64,000 nucleotides of DNA from Paenibacillus amylolyticus (GTDB lineage Bacteria; Bacillota; Bacilli; Paenibacillales; Paenibacillaceae), in the NCBI RefSeq assembly GCF_003719335.1, contig NZ_RIAS01000008.1:124001-188000 (forward strand). Direction: 5' to 3'. A model generated the notes under the pieces. That model was not told the DNA's origin. It did not search any database and was given only the letters and a program-made list of their open reading frames with translations. The translations under genes were made by a program, and so were the position numbers. This document shows positions 23,843-34,180 of the stretch, one piece after another (within the stretch, counting starts at the first letter, position 1; each line of letters opens with the position of its first letter).

Positions 23843-24928
23843 TTAAGCCTTTTTTTGAATAGCTGCAACAATCAGATCGCCCATTTCGGTCGTACTGATC
23901 GATTTGCTCTTATCAACAGCAATGTCACTTGTACGGTGGCCCGCATTCAGTACGTTCGCTACCGCTTCTTCAATCGCATCTGCACCTTCTGCATAGCCAA
24001 ACGTTGTACGGAACATCAACGCGAGTGACAAGATGGTAGCAATCGGGTTAGCCAAGCCTTGACCCGCAATATCCGGCGCAGAGCCGTGTACCGGTTCATA
24101 CAGACCGAAGCTTCCTTCACCCAGCGATGCCGAAGCGAGCATACCGATGGAACCTGTCAGCATAGCTGCTTCATCACTCAGGATGTCACCAAACATATTC
24201 TCTGTTACGATGACGTCAAAGCTTGCCGGACGACGCAACAACTGCATTGCGCAATTGTCTACAAGCACATGCTCCAGTTCAACATCCGGATAATCTGGAG
24301 CTACACGGTTAACCACTTCACGCCAGAGGCGGGATGTTTCCAGCACGTTAGCCTTGTCGACAGAAGCCAGTTTTTTGCGGCGACCTTGAGCGATCTCAAA
24401 TGCTTGACGAACGATGCGCTCTACTTCCGCAACATTGTAAGCACAAGTGTCCACGGCCTCTTCACCTTGGGCACTCTCACGTCTGAACTTCTCGCCAAAA
24501 TAAATTCCGCCGGTCAGTTCACGAACAACCATCAGGTCTGTCCCTTCAAGTACTTCCGGTTTCAGCGTGGATGCGTCTTTCAAACAGTCAAACACAACGG
24601 CCGGACGCAGATTGGAGAACAGTCCAAGCGCTTTACGAATACCCAGCAGTCCTGTTTCAGGACGCAACTCCTTACTGTTATTATCCCATTTTGGTCCACC
24701 TACAGCTCCGAGCAACACTGCATCTGCATTTTTACATACAGTCAATGTTTCTTCTGGAAGCGGTGTGCCTTTCTCGTCAATGGCAATACCACCAAACAGC
24801 GCGTGCTCTGTTTCAAAACGATAACCGAACACTTCCTCCGTACGTTTCAGAACTTTTTCCGCCTCAGCCACAACTTCAGGACCAATTCCGTCACCTGCGA
24901 TTACTGCAATTTTTTTCACGTCTGCCAT
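23843..24928 (-). CDS. leuB: 3-isopropylmalate dehydrogenase
   Basis: 361 residues. Starts [23 protein letters not shown]; has the [12 protein letters not shown] segment, LTGGIYFGE, the metal-binding [15 protein letters not shown] and the NAD-binding [18 protein letters not shown]. It oxidises and decarboxylates 3-isopropylmalate to 2-ketoisocaproate in leucine synthesis (NAD+, Mg2+). Full length. It belongs with the ilvBNC-leuA genes but is separated from leuA by a plus-strand aldo/keto reductase, so it needs its own promoter; leuC and leuD are not in the window. Confidence 0.97.
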   Translation of the reverse strand: MADVKKIAVIAGDGIGPEVVAEAEKVLKRTEEVFGYRFETEHALFGGIAIDEKGTPLPEETLTVCKNADAVLLGAVGGPKWDNNSKELRPETGLLGIRKALGLFSNLRPAVVFDCLKDASTLKPEVLEGTDLMVVRELTGGIYFGEKFRRESAQGEEAVDTCAYNVAEVERIVRQAFEIAQGRRKKLASVDKANVLETSRLWREVVNRVAPDYPDVELEHVLVDNCAMQLLRRPASFDVIVTENMFGDILSDEAAMLTGSIGMLASASLGEGSFGLYEPVHGSAPDIAGQGLANPIATILSLALMFRTTFGYAEGADAIEEAVANVLNAGHRTSDIAVDKSKSISTTEMGDLIVAAIQKKA

Positions 24929-25026
24929 AGGTTGTCCACTCCCTCATCTTCATTCATCACTCATTCGCTCATGTTAGCGTTTCTGTGTAAACATCGTCTC
25001 ATAAATAACTCTCTTCTTTGTATCAT

Positions 25027-25056
25027 ATTCTACGGTCATTTGACCAAGATATACAA
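25027..25056 (-). promoter_or_regulatory. Possible leuB promoter with embedded palindrome
   Basis: TTGTAT (25051-25056), 18-nt spacer, TAGAAT (25027-25032). The spacer contains GGTCA-TT-TGACC (25034-25045), a potential operator. Weak -35, so tentative. Confidence 0.4.
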
Positions 25057-25109
25057 TCTATGACTTTAATAGTTTTTACCTATAAGAAGGATCATGACAA
25101 GCTTCGATG

Positions 25110-25138
25110 TTGTTCGCCAGTTCAGGGTAAGGTAAAAT
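25110..25138 (+). promoter_or_regulatory. Promoter of the aldo/keto reductase
   Basis: TTGTTC (25110-25115), 17-nt spacer, TAAAAT (25133-25138), 42 nt upstream of the start codon. Confidence 0.65.
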
Positions 25139-25179
25139 ATAGCTGAAATCAAATCAGGGATGCTGGAGGGATGTTTAAC

Positions 25180-26160
25180 ATGCAATATTCGTATTTGGGT
25201 AAATCAGGCCTTAAGGTCAGCCGTATCTGTCTTGGTACGATGAATTTTGGACCAGCCACGGACGAGAAAGAAGCTTTCCGCATTATGGATGCAGCTCTGG
25301 ATGCCGGCGTTAACTTTTTTGATACCGCTAACATTTATGGTTGGGGTGAAAATTCCGGTCTCACCGAAGAAATCATCGGACGTTGGTTCAAACAAGGCGG
25401 AGGCAGACGTGAAAAGGTCGTGCTTGCCACCAAAGTCTACGGTTCCATGCATGATGAAACAGATGGCCCTAACAACGAAGCCGGTCTCTCCGCATATAAA
25501 ATCAGACGTCACCTTGAAGGCTCTCTTCAACGTCTGCAAACCGATCATATTGAATTATACCAGATGCACCATGTTGACCCGGTCATTACGTGGGACGAAT
25601 TGTGGGGTGCATTCGAGCATGCAGTATATCAGGGCAAAATCGGATATGTCGGTTCAAGTAATTTTGCCGCGTGGCAGATCGCCCTTGCTCAGAGTGAAGC
25701 GAAAAACCGTCACTTCCTCGGCCTTGTATCTGAGCAACATAAATATAGCTTGAATTGCCGTCTGCCTGAGCTAGAGGTATTACCAGCCGCTAAAGCGCTC
25801 GGGCTTGGCGTCATTCCATGGAGCCCGCTGGATGGCGGTCTGCTCGGACGTAATGCCTTACAGAAACTTGAAGGAACTCGCAGCGGAGGCATTTCAGAAC
25901 GAATTGAACAACATCAGACGCAGCTTGAAGATTTCGCTGCACTTTGCCGTGATCTTGGTGAACCGCAAGATACCGTTGCACTTGCCTGGGTAGCTGCCAA
26001 TCCGGCTGTTACTGCGCCAATTATTGGTCCGCGCACACTGGAGCAATTCGAAACCGCCTTGAAATGTCTTGACCTGACACTGGATGAATCCACACTCAAC
26101 CGTTTGGATGAAATCTTCCCTGGTCCTGGTGGACACGCCCCTAACGCATACGCGTGGTAA
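25180..26160 (+). CDS. Aldo/keto reductase
   Basis: 326 residues, a TIM-barrel NADPH-dependent oxidoreductase. Motifs: MQYSYLGKSGLKVSRICLGT at the N-terminus, catalytic Asp-Tyr (FFDTANIYGWG), Lys (VLATKVYG), His (YQMHHVDP), and a C-terminal NADPH-binding segment (APIIGPRTLEQFE). The substrate cannot be told. ATG at 25180 is 10 nt after GGAGG; the in-frame ATG at 25171 abuts the Shine-Dalgarno and is unlikely. It runs opposite to its leu neighbours, with its own promoter and a very long hairpin at its end, so it looks inserted into the leucine gene cluster. Confidence 0.92.
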   Translation: MQYSYLGKSGLKVSRICLGTMNFGPATDEKEAFRIMDAALDAGVNFFDTANIYGWGENSGLTEEIIGRWFKQGGGRREKVVLATKVYGSMHDETDGPNNEAGLSAYKIRRHLEGSLQRLQTDHIELYQMHHVDPVITWDELWGAFEHAVYQGKIGYVGSSNFAAWQIALAQSEAKNRHFLGLVSEQHKYSLNCRLPELEVLPAAKALGLGVIPWSPLDGGLLGRNALQKLEGTRSGGISERIEQHQTQLEDFAALCRDLGEPQDTVALAWVAANPAVTAPIIGPRTLEQFETALKCLDLTLDESTLNRLDEIFPGPGGHAPNAYAW

Positions 26161-26172
26161 ATTGATATTATA

Positions 26173-26266
26173 AAAAAGTCTGACCCTCGCTGGACTGTAC
26201 TCATAGATAGACTTCATAACGTCTACACTAACAGGCACAGTCGACTCCAGAAGGGTCAGACTTTTT
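26173..26266. terminator. Long branched hairpin between aldo/keto reductase and leuA (bidirectional terminator)
   Basis: AAAAAGTCTGACCCT and AGGGTCAGACTTTTT form a perfect 15-bp stem, with inner CTGGA/TCCAG, CTGT/ACAG and TAGAC/GTCTA pairings. T-runs on both strands suit termination of both converging genes, though it is much larger than usual. Confidence 0.8.
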
Positions 26267-26370
26267 AATATGTTCGTCTTTAGCTTTACTATACAGACTA
26301 TGGCTTTACTATACCGGCCTAGTTAGCAGGTTTGTAAATTTGTACTTTAAGCACACAGTACAGTACTCTT

Positions 26371-27912
26371 CTACAAATTGACGTTAACACGGTTGGTGTA
26401 TGTTTTACGTTTTTCAATGAGTTGGTTCAACCCGTCTACATACGCACGCGCACTAGCACCGAGAATATCTGTGCTCACGCCGCGTCCTTGAACAGAAACT
26501 TGATTCTGAGTCAGCACAACGTGTACTTCACCAAGTGCGTCTTTACCGTGTGTTACTGATTTGATGGAATAGTCCGATAGCGTTACTTCTTCTCCGCTCA
26601 CCTGATCAATAGCGTTATAGATCGCATCCACCGAACCATTACCTTCCGCCTGTTTCTCCACCGTGTCACCGTTCAGCGTAGCAATACGCACTTTAGCTGT
26701 AGGTACGGATTCATCGCCGTACGTAACAAAGATGGATTCCAGTTTGTACACCTCAGGTGCATCCTGTAATTTTTCTTCAATTACGGCAAGCAGGTCTTCA
26801 TCGGTAACTTCTTTTTTCTTGTCTGCCAGATCTTTGAATTGTGCAAAAGCTCGGTTCAACGCCTCATCATCCAGTTCGTACCCGAGGTCAATCAAGCGTT
26901 CACGGAACGCGTGACGTCCGGAATGCTTACCAAGCACCAGCTTGCTTTCTTTGAGACCGATCGTTTCGGGTGTCATGATCTCATAGGTTGTTTTTTCCTT
27001 CAACATGCCATCCTGGTGAATGCCGGACTCATGAGCAAAGGCATTTGCCCCCACGATTGCTTTGTTGCCAGGTACAACCATACCGGTCAAACGGCTAACC
27101 AAACGACTGGTACGTGCGATCTCGGACAACTGCAGTGTAGTTTTCGCCTGGAAAAACTCCTGACGTGTTTCCAGCGCCATTGCAATTTCTTCAATCGCCG
27201 TGTTGCCTGCACGCTCTCCGATGCCGTTGATCGTGCCTTCAATCTGATCAGCGCCGTTCAAAATGGCGGCAAGCGTATTCGCTGTTGCCATCCCCAGATC
27301 GTTGTGACAGTGTGCACTCAGCTGAACTTTATCGATGTTGTGAACATTTTCTTTCAGATGTTTAAAAATATTCCCGTATTCATATGGGCTCAGGTAACCG
27401 ACCGTATCCGGAATATTAACGACAGAAGCACCCTCTTCAACTGCCATATTCACCATTTCTACGAGAAAATCATACTCGGTACGTCCTGCATCCTCCAAAG
27501 AAAATTCAATCTTGGAAAATGTCTTCTTTGCATAACGAATCGCAGAGCGAGCCGTGTCCAGAACCTGTCCTTTATCCATGCGCAACTTATGCTGGCGATG
27601 GATTGGCGACGTGGCCAAAAATACGTGAATGCACGGGTCTTCTGCACCTTTAAGTGCTTCCTTCACCGCATCAATATCCTGCTCTCTGGAGCGGGACAAG
27701 CCGATCACTGTAATATTTTTTACCGCTTTCGCTACGGCGTTAACCGCGGCCAAGTCACCCGGAGATGCTGCTGGGAAACCTGCTTCCATCCGGTCAATGC
27801 CAAGACGCTCCAGTTGATGGGCAATCTCCACCTTTTCGCGAGTGTTCAGATTGACTCCTGGAGATTGTTCTCCATCACGCAGCGTTGTGTCAAATACATA
27901 GATTTTACGCAC
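26371..27912 (-). CDS. leuA: 2-isopropylmalate synthase
   Basis: 513 residues, the long form with catalytic TIM barrel and C-terminal allosteric (leucine-binding) domain. Motifs: FDTTLRDGEQSPG at the start, SAHCHNDLGMATANTLA for metal binding, GNTAIEE, and the regulatory domain from about 385 on. It condenses acetyl-CoA and 2-ketoisovalerate, the first committed step to leucine, and is expected to be inhibited by leucine. The GTG start is preceded by AGCAGGGGGTG. It follows ilvC by 140 nt that hold a hairpin without a T-run, so cotranscription with ilvBNC from the T-box promoter is likely. Confidence 0.97.
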   Translation of the reverse strand: MRKIYVFDTTLRDGEQSPGVNLNTREKVEIAHQLERLGIDRMEAGFPAASPGDLAAVNAVAKAVKNITVIGLSRSREQDIDAVKEALKGAEDPCIHVFLATSPIHRQHKLRMDKGQVLDTARSAIRYAKKTFSKIEFSLEDAGRTEYDFLVEMVNMAVEEGASVVNIPDTVGYLSPYEYGNIFKHLKENVHNIDKVQLSAHCHNDLGMATANTLAAILNGADQIEGTINGIGERAGNTAIEEIAMALETRQEFFQAKTTLQLSEIARTSRLVSRLTGMVVPGNKAIVGANAFAHESGIHQDGMLKEKTTYEIMTPETIGLKESKLVLGKHSGRHAFRERLIDLGYELDDEALNRAFAQFKDLADKKKEVTDEDLLAVIEEKLQDAPEVYKLESIFVTYGDESVPTAKVRIATLNGDTVEKQAEGNGSVDAIYNAIDQVSGEEVTLSDYSIKSVTHGKDALGEVHVVLTQNQVSVQGRGVSTDILGASARAYVDGLNQLIEKRKTYTNRVNVNL

Positions 27913-27951
27913 CTTCGCACCCCCTGCTTATTATTCATTTCTGTAAACCAG

Positions 27952-27983
27952 AATAGCGGCTCACGCATAAGCACGGCCGCTAT
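27952..27983 (-). other. Hairpin between ilvC and leuA
   Basis: AATAGCGG pairs with CCGCTATT around a 16-nt loop; no T-run follows, so it is more likely an mRNA processing or stability element than a terminator. Confidence 0.5.
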
Positions 27984-28052
27984 TTCCAGTTCACGCTGTA
28001 AGTTGCTTGGATCCCCTAAGATGCTTGTTCAAAAAGTGAACGAAATTGTTGC

Positions 28053-29210
<1,158 letters not shown>

Positions 29211-29372
29211 GGCTCTCTTTTCAAGCGTTACATCACTAAATTGTTACTTTACAGCAGTTGCTGGACTGACACATTCGGGTCAGATAGCATTTATTTTACG
29301 CTAACTGTACATTTTCACAAGTAAATCATTGTGTTCATGTATGGATCAGCCCATCTTGATTTCATTATACCT

Positions 29373-29855
29373 CTAGACGTTGCCTCGTACCAATGCCGTT
29401 ACGCCTGTACGGGACAATTCACGAATGCCATATGGCTTGAGCAGTTCGATCATAGCATCAATTTTGTCCGTATCACCAACGGCCTGTACCATGAGACTTG
29501 CTGGGCCTACATCGACAACCGATGCGCGGAATGTTTCCACCACACCCAAAATTTCCGGACGCTCGGAAGGCTCTGCCTTCACCTTGATCAGCGCGAGTTC
29601 ACGAGCAACCATCGGTTTCAAGCTGAAGTCAACCACTTTGATAACATCAATAATTTTATACAGCTGTTTCTCAATCTGCTCAATTGTTTTGTCGTCACCA
29701 ATCGTCACAATGACCATCCGGGAAAGTCCTGGTTCTTCAGATTGACCTACTGTAATACTTTCGATGTTATACCCGCGTCGACCAAACAATCCGGATACAC
29801 GCTGAAGGACACCTGGCTGGTCATTAACCAATATCGAAATCGTATGTCTTATCAT
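29373..29855 (-). CDS. ilvN: Acetolactate synthase small (regulatory) subunit
   Basis: 160 residues, one ACT domain (HTISILVNDQPGVLQRVSGLFGRRGYNIES) plus the C-terminal half found in Firmicute IlvH/IlvN. It binds valine and modulates IlvB activity. The ATG overlaps the ilvB stop by 4 nt, so translation is coupled. The same transcript continues toward ilvC across a structured gap. Confidence 0.96.
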   Translation of the reverse strand: MIRHTISILVNDQPGVLQRVSGLFGRRGYNIESITVGQSEEPGLSRMVIVTIGDDKTIEQIEKQLYKIIDVIKVVDFSLKPMVARELALIKVKAEPSERPEILGVVETFRASVVDVGPASLMVQAVGDTDKIDAMIELLKPYGIRELSRTGVTALVRGNV

Positions 29856-31603
29856 TCTTCAGCATCTCCCATCAGCATTTGATCGATTGTTGCTCCTTGC
29901 GGAACCATTGGATATACATTTTCATCCTTGCGTACAACAAATTCTACAACGACTGGTCCTGGCGTATCCAAAGCTTCTTGCCATGCACGCTCGGCTTCTT
30001 CCTTGTTCGTTGCCCGCAATCCTTTTACTCCGTAAGCTTCAGCCAACTTCACAAAATCAGGGCTTCCTGCCAAATCGATATGACTGTAGCGATTTTCATA
30101 AATCAGTTCCTGCCACTGACGAACCATACCTAGTACTTCGTTGTTAATAATTACAATTTTAACTGGAATGTTGTTGATCGCACAGATTGCCAGTTCCTGA
30201 GAACACATTTGCATCCCGCCATCTCCGTTAATGGAGATAACCAGTCGATCCGGATTAGCCATTTGTGCACCAATCGCAGAAGGGAATCCAAATCCCATTG
30301 TTCCAAGTCCACCTGAGGTAACCCAGGAGCGCGGTTGATTAAATTTGTAGTATTGAGCTGCCCACATCTGATGTTGTCCAACGTCCGTTGTCACAATTGC
30401 TTCGCCTTTTGTGGTGTCGTTCAACAGTTCAACAACCCATTGCGGTTTTAACACTTCATCCGAATCCGTGTAGCTATACGGCTTTTCCTGTTTCCACTGT
30501 TTGATCTGATCTCTCCAGGCATCTGCACGTTCGGCACGTCCAACTTCTTTGTTTGCAATCTCCAGCACCGTTTTCACATCGCCTACAATCGGAATATCTG
30601 TCGCAATGTTTTTGCCGATCTCTGCAGGATCAATGTCGATATGAACAATTTTCGCATGTGGTGCGAATCCGTCCAGCTTACCCGTTACCCGATCATCAAA
30701 TCGGGCACCGATGTTGATGAGCAAATCCGATTGCTGAATTGCCATGTTCGATGTGTAGGTTCCGTGCATTCCCGGCATTCCAGTCCAAAGCTCATGCCCG
30801 CTTGGGAAAGCACCAAGTCCAAGAAGTGTTGTTGTGATCGGGATACCCGTCTTCTCAACAAACTCGAAAAGTGCTTCATGTCCGCCAGAGTAAACGACAC
30901 CGCCACCCGCAATGATCATTGGCCGCTCTGCTTCCTGAATGGCCTGTGCCAAACGATCTACCTGCAGTTTATTCGGTACCGTGCGTGGATTGTACCCTCT
31001 CAATATAACAGGTTCCGTGCTCGGTTCAAACAACGTTTTGTTCGCCGATACATCTTTTGGAATATCGATCAGTACAGGTCCTTTACGTCCGGTATTAGCG
31101 ATATGGAATGCCTCATGAATGATGCCCGCGAGGTCTTTTACATCCTTTACCAGATAACTGTGTTTGGTGATCGGCATTGTGATCCCGGTGATATCCGCTT
31201 CCTGGAAAGCATCCGAGCCGATCAAGCTGGAATTGACATTCCCCGTAATGACAACCAGTGGTACGGAATCCATATATGCCGTTGCAATTCCTGTCACGAG
31301 ATTCGTTGCACCTGGACCCGAGGTCGCAATACATACGCCTACTTTTCCACTGGCTCGTGCATAACCGTCTGCCGCGTGAATGGCACCTTGCTCGTGACGA
31401 GTCAGGACATGTTTGAAATCTTCAAAGCCATACATTGCATCGTAAATGTACAATACTGCACCGCCCGGATAACCAAAGACACAATCCACACCTTCAAGCA
31501 GCAAACTTCTTAGCAAAATCTCGGAACCGCTAATGACCTCCGGCTTCATCCATCTTTCACGTAATTCATCTGTCGATCGTACTTCTGGAATTTGAGCTCC
31601 CAT
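29852..31603 (-). CDS. ilvB: Acetolactate synthase large subunit
   Basis: 583 residues, ThDP-dependent. Has the FGYPGGAVLYIYDA N-terminal segment, the catalytic glutamate in LTRHEQGAIHAADGYAR, FAD/NAD-fold middle domain, and the ThDP-binding GDGGMQMCSQELAICAINN. It makes acetolactate from two pyruvates, or acetohydroxybutyrate with 2-ketobutyrate, opening valine, leucine and isoleucine synthesis. ATG 7 nt after GAGGAGG. First gene of ilvB-ilvN-ilvC-leuA behind a leucine T-box. Confidence 0.97.
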   Translation of the reverse strand: MGAQIPEVRSTDELRERWMKPEVISGSEILLRSLLLEGVDCVFGYPGGAVLYIYDAMYGFEDFKHVLTRHEQGAIHAADGYARASGKVGVCIATSGPGATNLVTGIATAYMDSVPLVVITGNVNSSLIGSDAFQEADITGITMPITKHSYLVKDVKDLAGIIHEAFHIANTGRKGPVLIDIPKDVSANKTLFEPSTEPVILRGYNPRTVPNKLQVDRLAQAIQEAERPMIIAGGGVVYSGGHEALFEFVEKTGIPITTTLLGLGAFPSGHELWTGMPGMHGTYTSNMAIQQSDLLINIGARFDDRVTGKLDGFAPHAKIVHIDIDPAEIGKNIATDIPIVGDVKTVLEIANKEVGRAERADAWRDQIKQWKQEKPYSYTDSDEVLKPQWVVELLNDTTKGEAIVTTDVGQHQMWAAQYYKFNQPRSWVTSGGLGTMGFGFPSAIGAQMANPDRLVISINGDGGMQMCSQELAICAINNIPVKIVIINNEVLGMVRQWQELIYENRYSHIDLAGSPDFVKLAEAYGVKGLRATNKEEAERAWQEALDTPGPVVVEFVVRKDENVYPMVPQGATIDQMLMGDAEE

Positions 31604-31624
31604 TAGTCATCCTCCTCTCGAAAT

Positions 31625-32012
31625 TTACACCATTCTGACATAAAAAGGTACAAAAAAACCTTCCATCCCTGCAAACAAGTTCATGCTTGCGAGGGACGAA
31701 AGGTTATCGCTTCCGTGGTACCACCCAACTTTGTCCGAAATTTCGCAATAACGGACCTTACCAGGTATAACAAAACGATGTTCAAACGAACAAAGTCGTC
31801 TCCCATACCTGTTGTCTGTAACGCAGACTTACGATTCCCCCTAATACGCGTTGGATTTGACGTTCCAATGCTTTTCAGGAAAACAGCTCCGAGGTGAGCT
31901 CGTATATAAGGGGTAATGGTGGTGGTTTCAGCAAATCCATCCACTCTCTGAGCAAAAGAGCCCTTAAAACTTCGTCCTCTTCATAGCCGATGAAATATTC
32001 TCGTTAAATGTT
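31625..32012 (-). promoter_or_regulatory. Leucine T-box leader of the ilv-leu genes
   Basis: Minus-strand GGGTGGTACCACGG at 31713-31726, followed by a terminator (31651-31705) with arms AACCTTTCGTCCCT and AGGGATGGAAGGTT and a 7-T run. A CUC followed by A at 31896-31898 sits in a GAGCTCACCTCGG loop and fits the Leu specifier also used by the B. subtilis ilv-leu T-box. Low leucine charging would favour read-through. Confidence 0.92.
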
Positions 32013-32018
32013 AGGAAC

Positions 32019-32048
32019 ATTATATGATTCCTCTAACCGATAAGTCAA
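32019..32048 (-). promoter_or_regulatory. Promoter of ilvB-ilvN-ilvC-leuA
   Basis: TTGACT (32043-32048), 18-nt spacer, TATAAT (32019-32024), giving a leader of about 410 nt. Confidence 0.75.
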
Positions 32049-32200
32049 TACCTGTTTTTGATAAAAATGTGCTCACCTGATCCATATACGCTCTTCACTC
32101 TATGTTTGCCCCAATGTCTGGCCTTCATGCAGTCACCTTTTATCCCGCCCCAGGCATAAGATATACAGGCCGCACGACAGGCCTTGAAAGGAGGCCCCGC

Positions 32201-32647
32201 ATGATCATTCGTCAGCGTTCATCCAAACTGGATGACGGCGCAATTATGAAGCTGATTGACACACAGCTTGTTCCTTTATCCCATATGAGCGAGAAGGAAA
32301 TCCATAAAATACGCAAAGAAATACCCCTGCGAATGAACAGGGGCATGACTTTTGTAATCTCGCCGGAGCCAAATAAACCTGCTGTGGCATTCATTCATTT
32401 TCTCATGCATGGAGAACTACTTTACGTAGATATGATGGCCGTTAGTTTAAAAGAGCAACGTAAACGCTACGGACAGACGTTACTGCATGAAGCTGAGAAC
32501 TTTGCAGCATCCCGTGGTTGCAAAAAATCCAAAGTCATGGTAGATGAAGGAAATACCAAGGGAAATCAATTCTATCAAAAAAATGGATATCAAAACCTGA
32601 GATATATCCTGATCAGTCGCTGTTACGAAATGGAAAAAAGACTCTAG
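32201..32647 (+). CDS. GNAT family N-acetyltransferase
   Basis: 148 residues. GNAT fold with the acetyl-CoA-binding stretch VSLKEQRKRYGQTLLHEAENFA (a loose version of the Q/R-x-x-G-x-G/A motif) and the C-terminal NTKGNQFYQKNGYQ typical of the family. The substrate is unknown. The ATG at 32201 lies 6 nt after AAAGGAGG; a longer frame to 32102 precedes the Shine-Dalgarno and is rejected. It converges on the Gly/Pro/Tyr-repeat gene with only 6 nt between the stops and no clear terminator. Confidence 0.82.
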   Translation: MIIRQRSSKLDDGAIMKLIDTQLVPLSHMSEKEIHKIRKEIPLRMNRGMTFVISPEPNKPAVAFIHFLMHGELLYVDMMAVSLKEQRKRYGQTLLHEAENFAASRGCKKSKVMVDEGNTKGNQFYQKNGYQNLRYILISRCYEMEKRL

Positions 32648-32653
32648 CCGCTT

Positions 32654-33028
32654 TTAGAAAAATCCAGGTGGTCTCGGTCCGGGACCGTAAGGACCATATC
32701 CTGGGCCTGGGCCGTAACCCGGTCCGGAACCATAACCAGGGCCATACCCTGGGCAACATTCAGGTTTCGGACCCGGACCATACCCTGGGCCAAATCCTGG
32801 ACCCGAGCCATAAGCGTAAGGCAATGTCGCAATAGCCAGCAGATCAAATAATACCAAAGGCAAGATGGCTTTGGTACGTACTTTTTTTCCACCTAAACGC
32901 TTGAGAACGAGTTTGTCACCTGATACTTTTAACAGTTTCCCCGTAACCCGAGTACCGTCTTTTTTGACTGCAACTATATTTTTGCCTATAAGTTTCATCG
33001 CTTCAGTACGCGTAACCTGTTTTCTCAT
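32654..33028 (-). CDS. Gly/Pro/Tyr-repeat protein with N-terminal basic beta domain
   Basis: 124 residues in three parts. Residues 1-50 are basic and beta-prone (IGKNIVAVKKDGTRVTGKLL), like a small SH3/KOW or Sm-type barrel. Residues 53-70 are hydrophobic (AILPLVLFDLLAIATLP), long enough for one membrane pass. Residues 73-124 are low-complexity GPGYGPG-type repeats with one Cys-Cys pair and a PPGFF end. Such Gly-Pro-Tyr tails occur in spore coat and surface proteins of spore formers, but I do not recognise this protein. The ATG at 33028 follows GAGGAGGAGGG. Monocistronic. Confidence 0.75.
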   Translation of the reverse strand: MRKQVTRTEAMKLIGKNIVAVKKDGTRVTGKLLKVSGDKLVLKRLGGKKVRTKAILPLVLFDLLAIATLPYAYGSGPGFGPGYGPGPKPECCPGYGPGYGSGPGYGPGPGYGPYGPGPRPPGFF

Positions 33029-33217
33029 ACTATCCCTCCTCCTCGGATCATTCAAAACAGTGTATTCGTCCATGACCGAATTCGCCTGTTTCTTTGTCCC
33101 TACCGAAAAAGTTGGGTACTACAATGAAGCGCACAAAAAAAAGACTCGCTTGATCGCGAATCTTTTCTTGAACAACTATTCGGGATACCAAATGATATCC
33201 TGTTTCCTTTGCTAGAG

Positions 33218-34180
33218 TTACCTTTTACCAGGATCATACGGTTCGCCCAGAGCAGATGGAGCCGAAGAACGTCCAACCGCAGCCACCAGAACGATGATCG
33301 TGAGCAAGTAAGGCAACATGAAAATAATTTCCTGGGGAATACTCTGTGACCATTCAAACAATTGCACATAGTTACGAATCGCTTGAGAAAATCCAAAAAA
33401 TACAGCCGCGCCGAAAGCACCGATTGGATTCCACTTACCAAAGATCATCGCTGCAATCGCAATGTAACCTTGACCGGAAACGGTATTATGCGAAAACGTA
33501 CCTGTTGTTGTCAATGTAATAGCTGCTCCACCAATCGCCGCAAGCGCACCACTGATCATAACAGCAACATAACGGTAACGACGAACTTTAACCCCAACAG
33601 TATCCGCCGCACTTGGATGTTCACCTACAGAACGCAGACGAAGTCCAAACGGTGTTTTGAACATAATGTAGTATGTCAGGAATACAAACAGAATCGCTAG
33701 GTAAGTCGTTGGATATACATTTTTGAAAAATGCTTCTCCAAGCAAAGGAATATTTTCGAGAAACGGCACATTGAATTTGCTAAAACCTTGTACCAGAGGT
33801 GAATCACCTGAACCTTCAAACAGCAGTTTTACCAAATACAACGTACTTCCTGCCGCCAAAAAGTTAATGACGATACCGCTGATAATCTGATCAGCTTTAA
33901 ACGTAATTGATGCTACAGCGTGAATAAGTGAAACTAGCACACCAAGCACGATGGCAAGCAGTATCCCCATCCAAGCCGACGTTGTTCCACCCATACCTGC
34001 TTCTTGAGCATAGTGAGCACCAATACCGGCTGCAAACGCACCAAACACCATAAAACCTTCAAGTCCGAGATTTGTTACCCCGGATTTTTCCGAGAAAATT
34101 CCGCCAAGGGAAGCAAAAATCAATGCCGTAGCAAAGACAAGCGTCGTATTGATAATTTGCCCGATTGTCAACAAGTCCAT
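33218..34180 (-). CDS. nupQ: Nucleoside ABC transporter permease (NupQ/YufQ type)
   Basis: 320 residues, about nine TM helices, of the branched-chain amino acid/ribose permease superfamily (BPD_transp_2). The conserved NLGLEGFMVFGAFAA and GQGYIAIAAMIFGKWNPIGAFG segments match the YufQ/BmpE group. With NupP it forms the channel of a purine nucleoside importer. The ATG follows the nupP stop (TAG-ATG) with no gap. Last gene of nupN-nupO-nupP-nupQ; the specific substrate (guanosine or other nucleosides) is inferred from family and order. Confidence 0.88.
   Translation of the reverse strand: MDLLTIGQIINTTLVFATALIFASLGGIFSEKSGVTNLGLEGFMVFGAFAAGIGAHYAQEAGMGGTTSAWMGILLAIVLGVLVSLIHAVASITFKADQIISGIVINFLAAGSTLYLVKLLFEGSGDSPLVQGFSKFNVPFLENIPLLGEAFFKNVYPTTYLAILFVFLTYYIMFKTPFGLRLRSVGEHPSAADTVGVKVRRYRYVAVMISGALAAIGGAAITLTTTGTFSHNTVSGQGYIAIAAMIFGKWNPIGAFGAAVFFGFSQAIRNYVQLFEWSQSIPQEIIFMLPYLLTIIVLVAAVGRSSAPSALGEPYDPGKR

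Noticed and set aside
31681..31944. 87-codon minus-strand frame upstream of ilvB
   Set aside because: It lies wholly inside the T-box leader and has no Shine-Dalgarno.
32644..32892. 82-codon frame opposite the Gly/Pro/Tyr tail
   Set aside because: A product of the repeat's base composition in another frame, with no start signal.
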